The notes under the pieces are model-generated. The model was not told the origin of the DNA, ran no database searches, and saw only the letters and a program-made list of their open reading frames with translations. This document shows positions 1 to 6,638 of a DNA stretch of 23,775 nucleotides, in pieces. Location of the stretch: contig CAVKTI010000037.1 in assembly GCA_963659365.1 (NCBI GenBank), forward strand, positions 1 through 23,775. The letters are read 5' to 3'. Position numbers and translations under genes: made by a program. Positions within the stretch are counted from its first letter, which is position 1, and every line of letters starts with the position of its first letter. The DNA is from W0P28-013 sp963659365 (GTDB lineage: Bacteria > Bacteroidota > Bacteroidia > Bacteroidales > Paludibacteraceae).

Positions 1-10
1 TGTTTCTGCC

Positions 11-57
11 CTCTCCCCTTTTCAAGGGGAGTACCTGCGTAGCAGGGGTAGGGTTTG
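11..57 (+). repeat. Left double-hairpin element flanking the DUF559 gene
   Basis: The element has two consecutive hairpins. The outer one is CTCCCCTT (13-20), loop TTC, AAGGGGAG (24-31). The inner one is CCTGC (34-38), loop GTA, GCAGG (42-46). A GGTAGGGTT tail follows. It recurs in inverted orientation at 484-532, on the other side of the DUF559 gene, whose stop codon lies about 10 bases away. Confidence 0.85.
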
Positions 58-66
58 ATTGTCCAT

Positions 67-450
67 TCAAATTCTCTGTCTCAATATCTCTTCTATTTTC
101 TGCGTTATAGCATTCAGTGTGCGAGCCGCATACACAAACACTTCAAAATTTTCGAACCGTAGCACTTCCACGCCGCAAGCATTCAAAAACTCCGTGCGTG
201 CGCGGTCGTGTTCGATCTGTTCTGTGTCGTTGTGCACCTCGCCATCGAGTTCGACGACCAATTTGGCTTCGTGGCAATAAAAATCCACCACATAAGGTCC
301 TATTCCAAATTGCCGCTGGAAACGGTATCCACCGAGTTGCCTATTTTTTATCATCGTCCAAAGGGCAACCTCCGCCGAAGTCATATTTTTGCGCAATCGG
401 CGGCGCAATGGTAAATTCACCTCACAATTATTTATCCGCCAGTTGTCCAT
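67..450 (-). CDS. DUF559 domain protein (predicted PD-(D/E)XK / Vsr-like nuclease)
   Basis: A 127-residue protein spanning the whole DUF559 fold. The N-terminal LRRRLRKNMTSAEVALW segment, the R-x-Q-x-x-I/F-G-x-Y-V-V-D-F-Y-C core (about residues 44-60) and the LVVELDGEVH strand (about 64-73) match the family, and a final VLRFENFEV strand is also typical. The acidic residues in VVDFY and VELDGE are the expected metal ligands of the restriction-endonuclease-like fold. Family members are predicted DNases; most are uncharacterised. No toxin, methylase or helicase partner is adjacent. The gene is monocistronic and lies precisely between inverted double-hairpin repeats at 11-57 and 484-532, with the start about 34 bases and the stop about 10 bases from them. 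The start at 450 is preferred because it gives the usual family length. No clear promoter box was seen. Confidence 0.88.
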   Translation of the reverse strand: MDNWRINNCEVNLPLRRRLRKNMTSAEVALWTMIKNRQLGGYRFQRQFGIGPYVVDFYCHEAKLVVELDGEVHNDTEQIEHDRARTEFLNACGVEVLRFENFEVFVYAARTLNAITQKIEEILRQRI

Positions 451-483
451 TGTTCTTTTTTCTATTTACCGCCAGCCATTTTT

Positions 484-532
484 CCAACCCTACCCCGACT
501 TTCGTCGGTACTCCCCTTGCAAAGGGGAGAGG
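484..532 (-). repeat. Right double-hairpin element, inverted copy of 11-57
   Basis: Read on the minus strand it has the same order as the left copy: CTCCCCTT / AAGGGGAG outer hairpin, then TA, an inner hairpin (CCGAC, loop GAAA, GTCGG; plus strand 495-508), then GGTAGGGTT. The outer stem and tail are conserved. The inner stem differs from the left copy at two base pairs, and both keep pairing. Confidence 0.85.
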
Positions 533-636
533 TTCGCACCCAACAACGCTACCACTCTATTCCTTGCTACTACACTATCATCTTGATGTTCCCATTTGGA
601 ATATCAAAAAAACAAATTTTTACACTAAATCGCATT

Positions 637-655
637 TGTCAGACACTGTCTGACA
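637..655. repeat. Perfect 9-base dyad, operator-like
   Basis: TGTCAGACA, one central C, TGTCTGACA: a perfect inverted repeat of 9 bases with a single-base centre. The near-absence of a loop suggests protein binding to duplex DNA rather than an RNA hairpin. It lies about 190 bases upstream of the DUF559 start. No recognisable promoter is next to it, so its target gene is unknown. Confidence 0.5.
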
Positions 656-713
656 TTTTGAAACCATAAAAAACGCTCACTTATAACCTACAAACTTTCG
701 TCGAATCGTTCTC

Positions 714-769
714 GGACGCACTCGGTGCGTCCCTACATTCGCACTTTTATACTTTTACACTTTCAAACT
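714..769 (+). repeat. GGACGC palindrome with pyrimidine-rich tail (copy 1)
   Basis: GGACGCAC, loop TCG, GTGCGTCC (714-732), then CTAC, then an ATTCGCACTTT..CACTTTCAAACT tract to 769. The same palindrome-CTAC-pyrimidine order recurs at 1538-1620 and 7874-7955, and inverted at 3219-3266. Confidence 0.75.
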
Positions 770-1163
770 TGTCTTGCTACTTGCTACTCATATCTTGCGA
801 CTAAAAATTTGAAATTCTGAAATTAAAAAGTCGCAAGACTTTTTATGTCGCCGTTCGTCGATAGAATGTTGCTGTTTGTGGCAATTTGGGTGCGTTTTGT
901 CGAAAAAATCGTCGTTTTTTGGCGCACAAGCGACCGAAACTGATTGCGCACACACAGCGCACGCCAGCGTTGAGTTGTGATGTGGTTACTACGCAAACCG
1001 CCTATTCATGCCGTTTTCGGCCTACGCAGTGCACCGAAACTGCCACCGTTCTGCCGTTTCTCCAAACAGCCAAATTTATTCGGGGCTAATTTACACACAA
1101 TTATTGAAACTTACAAACATTTTAACACTTTTTTTATTCTAGTAGGTTTTTGGGGTGTATCAG

Positions 1164-1213
1164 CCCCCCTCTAATCCCCCAAGGGGGAGGTTTGCTGCGC
1201 GGGAGCGCAGCAA
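1164..1213 (+). repeat. C-rich hairpin plus GC-rich hairpin element
   Basis: CCCCC, loop AA, GGGGG flanked by pyrimidines and purines (about 1164-1190). It is followed at once by a 9-bp stem TTGCTGCGC, loop GGGA, GCGCAGCAA (1192-1213). The two-hairpin layout and C-run/G-run core resemble the elements flanking the DUF559 gene, but no gene is associated here. Confidence 0.6.
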
Positions 1214-1367
1214 TTTCAGAGTTTCAGAATTTAAGAATTTCAAATTTGGTTGATGAGTTGATCAGTTGATTAGTTGATCAGTTTAACGCATTAACAAAGG
1301 TCTGTGCAGTTTATTTCTGATTTCTAATTTCTAATTTCTAGTTATCGGCAGCCGAAAGGCTGCAAGT

Positions 1368-1423
1368 ATTATTCATTATTCATTATTCATTATTCATTAT
1401 TCATTATTCATTATTCATTATTC
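1368..1423 (+). repeat. Tandem array, 7-base unit ATTATTC x 8
   Basis: Eight uninterrupted exact copies of ATTATTC, followed by ATTTTTT. There are no spacers, so it is not a CRISPR. It is a simple-sequence array that could vary in copy number by replication slippage. Confidence 0.95.
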
Positions 1424-1453
1424 ATTTTTTATTGTTAATTTTTCATTAAGACC

Positions 1454-1482
1454 GTAGAGACGCCACATTGTGACGTCTCTAC
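1454..1482. repeat. GTAGAG palindrome (copy 1)
   Basis: A long imperfect palindrome with GTAGAGACG at the left end and CGTCTCTAC at the right, centred on ACATTGT. A related copy is at 11641-11669, where an A-T pair of the stem is replaced by C-G. Confidence 0.65.
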
Positions 1483-1537
1483 AATTTGTCTTTGTTTTAG
1501 TCTTCGTTGTCTATAAACGATAACCCCTAACCTTTTC

Positions 1538-1620
1538 GGACGTGGCATGCCGCGTCCCTACATTCGCACTTTCACACTTTACAGACTTTTCACTTTATAG
1601 ACTTTCTCACTTTCAAACTA
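1538..1620 (+). repeat. GGACG palindrome with pyrimidine-rich tail (copy 2)
   Basis: GGACGTGGC, AT, GCCGCGTCC (1538-1557, one wobble pair), then CTAC and a CACTTTC-type tract to about 1620. The tract runs straight into the cysS promoter, so its last units appear to supply the -33-like TTTC. Confidence 0.7.
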
Positions 1621-1634
1621 ATTTCGTATCTTTG
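1603..1634 (+). promoter_or_regulatory. Promoter of cysS
   Basis: A -7 box TATCTTTG at 1627-1634 fits the Bacteroidota consensus TAnnTTTG. A TTTC 20 bases upstream (1603-1606) stands in for the usual TTTG -33 box. Transcription would start near 1640, giving a leader of about 50 bases before the cysS start. Confidence 0.7.
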
Positions 1635-1689
1635 TAGGTTGAATATCTCCGCAGGGAATGGAGCATCGATAAACAAACAATAGACAGCG

Positions 1690-3156
1690 ATGGAAGAGAA
1701 TAACTTATTGATTTACAACACATTGTCGCGACAAAAGGAGGCTTTTCGTCCGCTGCACGCACCGCATGTGGGGCTTTATGTGTGCGGCCCGACGGTCTAT
1801 GGCGACGCACATTTGGGGCATGCGCGGCCTGCAATTACCTTCGATGTGCTGTTTCGCTACCTCACGCACCTCGGCTACAAAGTGCGCTATGTGCGCAACA
1901 TTACCGATGTGGGACATCTGGAACACGATGCCGACGACGGCGAGGACAAAATTGCCAAGAAAGCGCGTCTCGAAAAGTTGGAGCCGATGGAGGTGGCCGA
2001 ACACTATACTCTGCGCTACCACAAGGCGATGGAGCGGCTGAATGTGTTGCCGCCCAGCATCGAGCCGCACGCATCGGGGCATATCATCGAGCAGATAGAA
2101 TTTGTGAAAAAGATAGTGGCGGCGGGCTACGCCTACGAGAGCAATGGGTCGGTCTATTTCGATGTGGAAAAATACAACCAAAAATACCACTACGGACGAC
2201 TTTCGGGGCGCAATATCGACGAACAACTCTCGACCACGCGCGAACTCGATGGGCAAGAAGAGAAACACCGCAGCGTGGATTTTGCGCTGTGGAAAAAGGC
2301 CTCGCCCGAACACATCATGCACTGGCCAAGTCCGTGGAGCGAGGGTTTTCCTGGCTGGCATTTGGAGTGCTCGGCCATGGGCACGAAATATCTCGGCGAG
2401 GAGTTCGACATTCACGGCGGCGGCATGGACCTGATGTTTCCGCACCACGAATGCGAGATTGCGCAGAGCGTGGCGGCACTCGGCCACGAAACGGTGCACT
2501 ACTGGATGCACAACAACATGATAACCATCAATGGGCAGAAGATGGGCAAGAGCCTCGGCAATTTTATCACGCTCGACGAATTTTTCACTGGTTCGCACGA
2601 ACTGCTGTCGCAGCCATTTGCCCCGATGACCATCAGATTTTTCATTCTTCAGGCGCACTACCGCAGCACGCTCGACTTCAGCAACGATGCGTTGGTAGCC
2701 TCCGAACGCGGTTTGGCGCGACTGACCGAGGCTTACGGTCGTCTGCAAAAACTGACTGCCAGCGCCACCTCGACTGTCGATGTGAAGGGCTTGCGCGCTC
2801 GCTGCGAAGAGGCTATGTGCGACGACCTGAACACGCCAATCGTGATTTCGCACTTGTTTGATGCCGCCAAAGCCATCAACAGCGTACACGACGGCAAAGC
2901 CAGCATCAGCGCGGAGGATTTGGCCGAATTGAAGAGCGTTTTCGGGCTGTTTGTGGAGGAGATTCTCGGGCTGCAAACCGAGGCGACCGACCACAACGAC
3001 GAGGCCTACCGCAAAGCCGTCGATCTGCTGCTCGACATTCGTCTGCAAGCCAAGCAAAACAGAGATTGGTCCACCGCCGACCGCATCCGCAACGAACTGG
3101 CCGCACTCGGCTTCACCATCAAAGACACCAAAGACGGCTTTGAGTGGAAACTCTAA
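1690..3156 (+). CDS. cysS: Cysteine--tRNA ligase
   Basis: A 488-residue class I aminoacyl-tRNA synthetase that charges tRNA-Cys in the cytoplasm, of normal family length. CGPTVYG (32-38) carries the first zinc-binding Cys32. HLGH (41-44) is the HIGH motif. C227 (WHLEC) and H252/E256 in the HHECE segment complete the zinc site. KMGKS (284-288) is the KMSKS loop, with Gly in the third position. The C-terminal part is the helical anticodon-binding domain. The gene stands alone behind its own promoter (TATCTTTG, 1627-1634). A 7-base tandem array begins two bases after its stop codon, and no clear terminator was found. The start ATG is the first in frame after the promoter and leaves the expected short lead before the catalytic core. 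Confidence 0.98.
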   Translation: MEENNLLIYNTLSRQKEAFRPLHAPHVGLYVCGPTVYGDAHLGHARPAITFDVLFRYLTHLGYKVRYVRNITDVGHLEHDADDGEDKIAKKARLEKLEPMEVAEHYTLRYHKAMERLNVLPPSIEPHASGHIIEQIEFVKKIVAAGYAYESNGSVYFDVEKYNQKYHYGRLSGRNIDEQLSTTRELDGQEEKHRSVDFALWKKASPEHIMHWPSPWSEGFPGWHLECSAMGTKYLGEEFDIHGGGMDLMFPHHECEIAQSVAALGHETVHYWMHNNMITINGQKMGKSLGNFITLDEFFTGSHELLSQPFAPMTIRFFILQAHYRSTLDFSNDALVASERGLARLTEAYGRLQKLTASATSTVDVKGLRARCEEAMCDDLNTPIVISHLFDAAKAINSVHDGKASISAEDLAELKSVFGLFVEEILGLQTEATDHNDEAYRKAVDLLLDIRLQAKQNRDWSTADRIRNELAALGFTIKDTKDGFEWKL

Positions 3157-3158
3157 TT

Positions 3159-3193
3159 AGTGAGTAGTTAGAAGTTAGAAGTGAGAAGTGAGG
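3159..3193 (+). repeat. Tandem array, 7-base unit AGTTAGA/AGTGAGA x 5
   Basis: Five units (AGTGAGT, AGTTAGA, AGTTAGA, AGTGAGA, AGTGAGG) begin two bases after the cysS stop codon. A related array overlaps the end of mazG at 8738-8765. Confidence 0.8.
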
Positions 3194-3218
3194 AGTGGTT
3201 TTTGAGTGAGGAATTTTG

Positions 3219-3266
3219 AGTGTGAAAGTATGAAGGTGCGAAAGTAGGGACGCACCGAGTGCGTCC
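3219..3266 (-). repeat. GGACGC palindrome with pyrimidine-rich tail (copy 3, inverted)
   Basis: On the minus strand this reads GGACGCAC, loop TCG, GTGCGTCC, then CTAC and a CTTTCGCACC..CTTTCACAC tract, the same order as copy 1. The palindrome (3248-3266) is identical in sequence to copy 1 but in the opposite orientation. Confidence 0.7.
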
Positions 3267-3333
3267 GAGAACAATTCAACAATTAAACGATTCAACGCTT
3301 CAACAAATAACCAAATAACCAAATCAACAGAGA

Positions 3334-3413
3334 CTTAGAAACAGCGCGAAGCGCGAGAAACTAGAAACCGCGCGAAGCGCAATCTGAAATTTGAAATTTG
3401 AAATTCTGAAATT
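3334..3413 (+). repeat. AGAAAC / GCGC-palindrome patchwork and TGAAATT array
   Basis: Two GCGC-GAA-GCGC mini-palindromes (3344-3354 and 3370-3380) are joined by TAGAAAC-type words. Four TGAAATT units (3385-3413, one interrupted by a C) follow and end seven bases before the start of the TlpA-like gene. No TAnnTTTG box is seen before that gene. Confidence 0.65.
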
Positions 3414-3419
3414 ACAATT

Positions 3420-4520
3420 ATGAAACACTTGAAAATCTTTGCGTTGTGCGTGATTTGCGCGGGCGCAGTTGGCTGCCAAAAAGCCAACAAATACACATTG
3501 AACGCCACCGTGCCGACCGACTGGGACGGCGGAATGGCCTATCTGGCGCACTACGATGGGCGCAACCTGCTGATGGACGACAGCGCACACATCGACGCTG
3601 GCACATTTGTGCTGAAAAATCGTCAGGACAGTGCGGTTTACCGCTTGTTGCTGCTGAAAAAAGAGGGCAACCGCGAGTTTGTTGCGCCTGTAATCGTCGA
3701 AAGCGGCACCATCAGTGTGGCGTACGACGGCCGCAACACGACCGTTGGTGGCACGCCGCTGAACGAGATTTTGCAGCAATACATCGACATCGAGCAGCAG
3801 TTTGCGCCGCAGATGGACTCGCTGTTTGTGGCGTATATGAAAGCCGACGAATCTGACAGCGAACTGCAACACGCCATTGAGGTGCGCTACGACAGCCTCG
3901 ATGCCGAGGCGCGGCGGCTGTCGGTTGCCTTTGTCGAGGCCAACACCGACAATGCGGCGGGTGCTTACGCTTTTGTGCAGAACTACCGCTCGTTGAGCGA
4001 CGAGCAGCAGATTGCCATTGTGAGCAAGGCGGGCGAGTATTTCCTCTGCCAACTGGGCGTTGCGCCGATAGTTGAGCGGCTCGAACAGACCAAAAAAGTG
4101 GCGGTGGGCAAACCGTTTGTCGATTTTGCGATGCACGACCTGAACGGCAACGAGGTGCGCCTCTCCCAATTTGTGGGCAATGACCGCTATTTGGTAGTCG
4201 ATTTTTGGGCGAGTTGGTGCCGCCCGTGCCGCCAGTCGATGCCCGAACTGAAAGCCATCTACAAAAAATACGCCGCGAAAATCGACATTGTTGGCGTGTC
4301 GTTCGATAGCGACAAAGCGGCGTGGACAAAGTGCGTGGCCGACCTCGAACTGCCGTGGCACCACATGTCGGACTTGAAAGGCTGGCACTCGGCGGCGGCG
4401 GAAATTTACGGTATCGATGCTATCCCGCACCTAATGTTGATTGCGCCCGATGGCACTATTGTGGCGAAAAAACTGAACGACCAGTCGTTGGCGGAAAAAT
4501 TGAAAGAGTTGTTGCCATAA
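3420..4520 (+). CDS. TlpA-like thioredoxin-fold lipoprotein (DUF4369 / AhpC-TSA type)
   Basis: A 366-residue exported lipoprotein. Residues 1-19 form a lipoprotein signal ending in AVGC, with Cys19 as the lipidated residue. Residues about 25-130 look like the DUF4369 beta domain common in Bacteroidota TlpA proteins. A helical linker follows, then a thioredoxin-fold domain from about 230 with the redox pair WCRPC (Cys267 and Cys270). Such proteins are thought to reduce or rearrange disulfides of envelope proteins; the substrate here is unknown. It is the first gene of a likely operon: the T9SS nuclease starts 29 bases after its stop and a lipoprotein follows that. Both downstream products are exported, which fits a folding role, but this is inference. 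Confidence 0.92.
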   Translation: MKHLKIFALCVICAGAVGCQKANKYTLNATVPTDWDGGMAYLAHYDGRNLLMDDSAHIDAGTFVLKNRQDSAVYRLLLLKKEGNREFVAPVIVESGTISVAYDGRNTTVGGTPLNEILQQYIDIEQQFAPQMDSLFVAYMKADESDSELQHAIEVRYDSLDAEARRLSVAFVEANTDNAAGAYAFVQNYRSLSDEQQIAIVSKAGEYFLCQLGVAPIVERLEQTKKVAVGKPFVDFAMHDLNGNEVRLSQFVGNDRYLVVDFWASWCRPCRQSMPELKAIYKKYAAKIDIVGVSFDSDKAAWTKCVADLELPWHHMSDLKGWHSAAAEIYGIDAIPHLMLIAPDGTIVAKKLNDQSLAEKLKELLP

Positions 4521-4549
4521 AAAAAATCCCAACCCAACCCCAAAACATT

Positions 4550-6637
4550 ATGAAACGGATTGAGATAACTCTTGCCTTGCTGATGATTGCGGTGGTTTGC
4601 CTTGCGCAGACCGACCTGAAGACCTACTACGCCAGCACCAGCGGACTGAACAAGGGCGAACTGAAAACTGCGCTCTTCGAAATTATCAAAAATCCGACGG
4701 TGGTGAAGTACGACAACCTGTGGCTCTATTTTCCGCAAACCGACCGCCGCACCGACGGCAAAGTGTGGGACATGTATTCGAACAACACCTACGAATTCCC
4801 CGACGACGGTTCGACGGTAATTGGTATGGACAGAGAACACGCTTTCCCAAAAAGTTGGTGGTCGTCGGGCGTGAATAACGACAAATACGATTGCTACAGC
4901 GACCTTTTCAACCTGAATCCAGCCGATGCTACTGCCAATCAAAGCGCAAAAAGCAACTGGATGATGAGCGTGGTAAACACCGACACTATCGTACTTTTCG
5001 ACAATGGCGTGGTCAAATCGGGTTACGACAAAAACGGTTCGCGCGTGTGGGAACCCGCCGACGAGTACAAAGGCGATTTTGCACGCACCTATATGTATGT
5101 GGTTACCTGCTACGAACAGATTTGCACTGGTTTGAATGGCAAACCCACATGGTCGAGTACGCCAGCACGCTTTCTCAATTGGAATAGTGCCGACACCTAC
5201 CCGATTTTTACCGATTTTGCTGTCGATTTGCTGCTTGCGTGGCACAAAGCCGACCCTGTGAGCGAAAAGGAACTCAACCGCAACGAAACCATCAGCAAAA
5301 TACAGGGCAACCGCAATCCGTTTATCGACTGTCCCGACTTTGCCGACTATATTTGGGGCGACAAAAAGGACGAACCATTTGATTTGCAAGAACTTACAGG
5401 CAAAGCGTTTTTCGTTACGCCGCGCCATGGCGAGCAATACGCATTCAAAGGCGACACCGTGGGCGCCACACAGTCGCTCCGCATGCAGTTCCGAGCGAAA
5501 GACCTCAAAAATCCTGTCGATTGGAGAATCGAAGGCAACCCTGTTGGCACATTCACGCTGCCGTCGGCGCAACTGTCGGTGAGCGACCTGAGCAAAGGTA
5601 AGGCGCAAACACTGACCTACACCTCGTTGCTGCCAGCGCGCGACACCGTGAGCCTTGTTTTGAGCAGCGACGAACTCGACGCACCCGTTACCATCACACT
5701 GATGGCCGAAGCGCGCGATGTGTTCCAAGTGCTTGCGCCCGACATCGACGACGAGTGGGTTGTGGTGCGCTGGCGACCATCGGCCGATGCCACTGGCTAC
5801 CACATTTTTATGTATCAACCGCGAAATTTAGGCGAAAAAGGTTGGGAAAACAAAATTAACGAAGGTTTCGGCACAACTTTTCCTGCCGATTGGACAAAAA
5901 GTAAAACAGGCTTCAGTTGGTCGACGCAAAATGGCGGCATTGTCAAACTCGGTTCGGCGAGCAATGGCGGCTACATCGCCACGCCACAACTATCGCTCGG
6001 CGACAGCGTGCGCGTGCAAGTGCGGGCGTTCCAAACCAACATCAAAGACAACAATCCTGCCTTCTCCATTTGGCTCGATGGCGCGACCGACACCGTGGAA
6101 ATTGGGCGTTTTACCGTTACTACCGACACGCTCTGGTTCGCCACAACGCTGCCAAACAGCATTGGCGACGCCTCGGTGCGCATTGCGGTGGACAAGAGCA
6201 GCCGCACCACCATCAACGATGTCATCATCGATTCGTACGAAGAAGTTCTGTCGAAAGTGGCGGTTTGCGACACCACGGTCGTTGGGCAGTCGTGCCGCAT
6301 CGATGGGCTGATTTTGGGCGAGCAATACCTCTACACCATACAGCCGACTGGCGGCACCATTCCGACCGTTTTCGGGCCTTTCGAGGTAACCACAGGCAAA
6401 ACCAGCATACGCACCGCCCACACTAACGACATTTTTTGGACGATCGACGGCCGCACGCTCACCATCGACCAACTGCCTGCCAACGCCGACATTGCGCTCT
6501 ACGACGCGCTCGGGCGAAAAGTGTTTGCGCGAAAAAAAAACGCTAAAAAAACGCTCTCCGTTCCGCTCGATGGCGGCGGCATCTACATTTTGCGCGTGCA
6601 GGGTTGTGCGCCTATCAAAATTCTAAAAACTCGATGA
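4550..6637 (+). CDS. Secreted endonuclease I family protein with T9SS sorting domain
   Basis: 695 residues from the ATG at 4550; an in-frame extension upstream lies inside the TlpA-like gene and lacks a signal. Residues 1-20 are a Sec signal ending LAQ. Residues about 30-285 are the His-Me finger endonuclease I domain: DREHAFPKSWW places the general-base histidine at 97, and DLFNLNPADATANQSAKSN supplies the metal-site Asn (N130). In better-known members the DLxNL box often has His where this one has Phe. A beta-sandwich region follows, and the last ~75 residues form a type A T9SS sorting domain (LTI..ADIALYDALGRKVF..GIYILRVQG). The protein is therefore predicted to cross the outer membrane and be released or anchored outside, where it could degrade DNA or RNA. 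The end domain contains runs of nine and seven A bases. Confidence 0.93.
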   Translation: MKRIEITLALLMIAVVCLAQTDLKTYYASTSGLNKGELKTALFEIIKNPTVVKYDNLWLYFPQTDRRTDGKVWDMYSNNTYEFPDDGSTVIGMDREHAFPKSWWSSGVNNDKYDCYSDLFNLNPADATANQSAKSNWMMSVVNTDTIVLFDNGVVKSGYDKNGSRVWEPADEYKGDFARTYMYVVTCYEQICTGLNGKPTWSSTPARFLNWNSADTYPIFTDFAVDLLLAWHKADPVSEKELNRNETISKIQGNRNPFIDCPDFADYIWGDKKDEPFDLQELTGKAFFVTPRHGEQYAFKGDTVGATQSLRMQFRAKDLKNPVDWRIEGNPVGTFTLPSAQLSVSDLSKGKAQTLTYTSLLPARDTVSLVLSSDELDAPVTITLMAEARDVFQVLAPDIDDEWVVVRWRPSADATGYHIFMYQPRNLGEKGWENKINEGFGTTFPADWTKSKTGFSWSTQNGGIVKLGSASNGGYIATPQLSLGDSVRVQVRAFQTNIKDNNPAFSIWLDGATDTVEIGRFTVTTDTLWFATTLPNSIGDASVRIAVDKSSRTTINDVIIDSYEEVLSKVAVCDTTVVGQSCRIDGLILGEQYLYTIQPTGGTIPTVFGPFEVTTGKTSIRTAHTNDIFWTIDGRTLTIDQLPANADIALYDALGRKVFARKKNAKKTLSVPLDGGGIYILRVQGCAPIKILKTR

Positions 6638-6638
6638 A

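Larger units (their letters stand above)
533..1609. other. Repeat-rich intergenic region, no convincing gene
   Basis: About 1.1 kb between the DUF559 cassette and the cysS promoter. It holds the dyad at 637-655, a palindrome plus pyrimidine tract at 714-769, a GNRA-type hairpin (AAAAAGTC, loop GCAA, GACTTTTT, 825-844), a C-rich hairpin pair at 1164-1213, an 8-base array at 1249-1280 (GTTGATnA four times), a GCAGCC-GAAA-GGCTGC hairpin at 1348-1363, a 7-base array at 1368-1423 and palindromes at 1454 and 1538. The stretch 845-1090 is non-repetitive with moderate GC. It contains only short open frames, including a 32-codon hydrophobic frame at 845-943, and I do not recognise it as coding or as a known RNA. 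Confidence 0.7.

Noticed and set aside
846..1090. A structured RNA such as tmRNA, RNase P RNA or a tRNA in the non-repetitive part of the gap
   Set aside because: None of the conserved ends or loops of these RNAs was recognised on either strand.
1368..1423. Possible CRISPR array
   Set aside because: The repeat is seven bases, contiguous and spacerless, with no cas genes.
1705..3057. 450-codon minus-strand frame opposite cysS
   Set aside because: Antisense shadow; cysS on the plus strand has complete catalytic and zinc motifs.
4322..4549. N-terminal extension of the T9SS endonuclease
   Set aside because: It lies inside the TlpA-like gene in another frame and would bury the signal peptide found from 4550.
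4995..5010. Toxin-immunity reading of the T9SS nuclease operon
   Set aside because: Endonuclease I proteins are usually nutrient or biofilm DNases and need no immunity protein outside the cell; nothing in the lipoprotein suggests inhibitor function.
4406..5818. 470-codon minus-strand frame opposite the T9SS endonuclease
   Set aside because: No recognisable domain or promoter, and the plus-strand gene is complete and certain.
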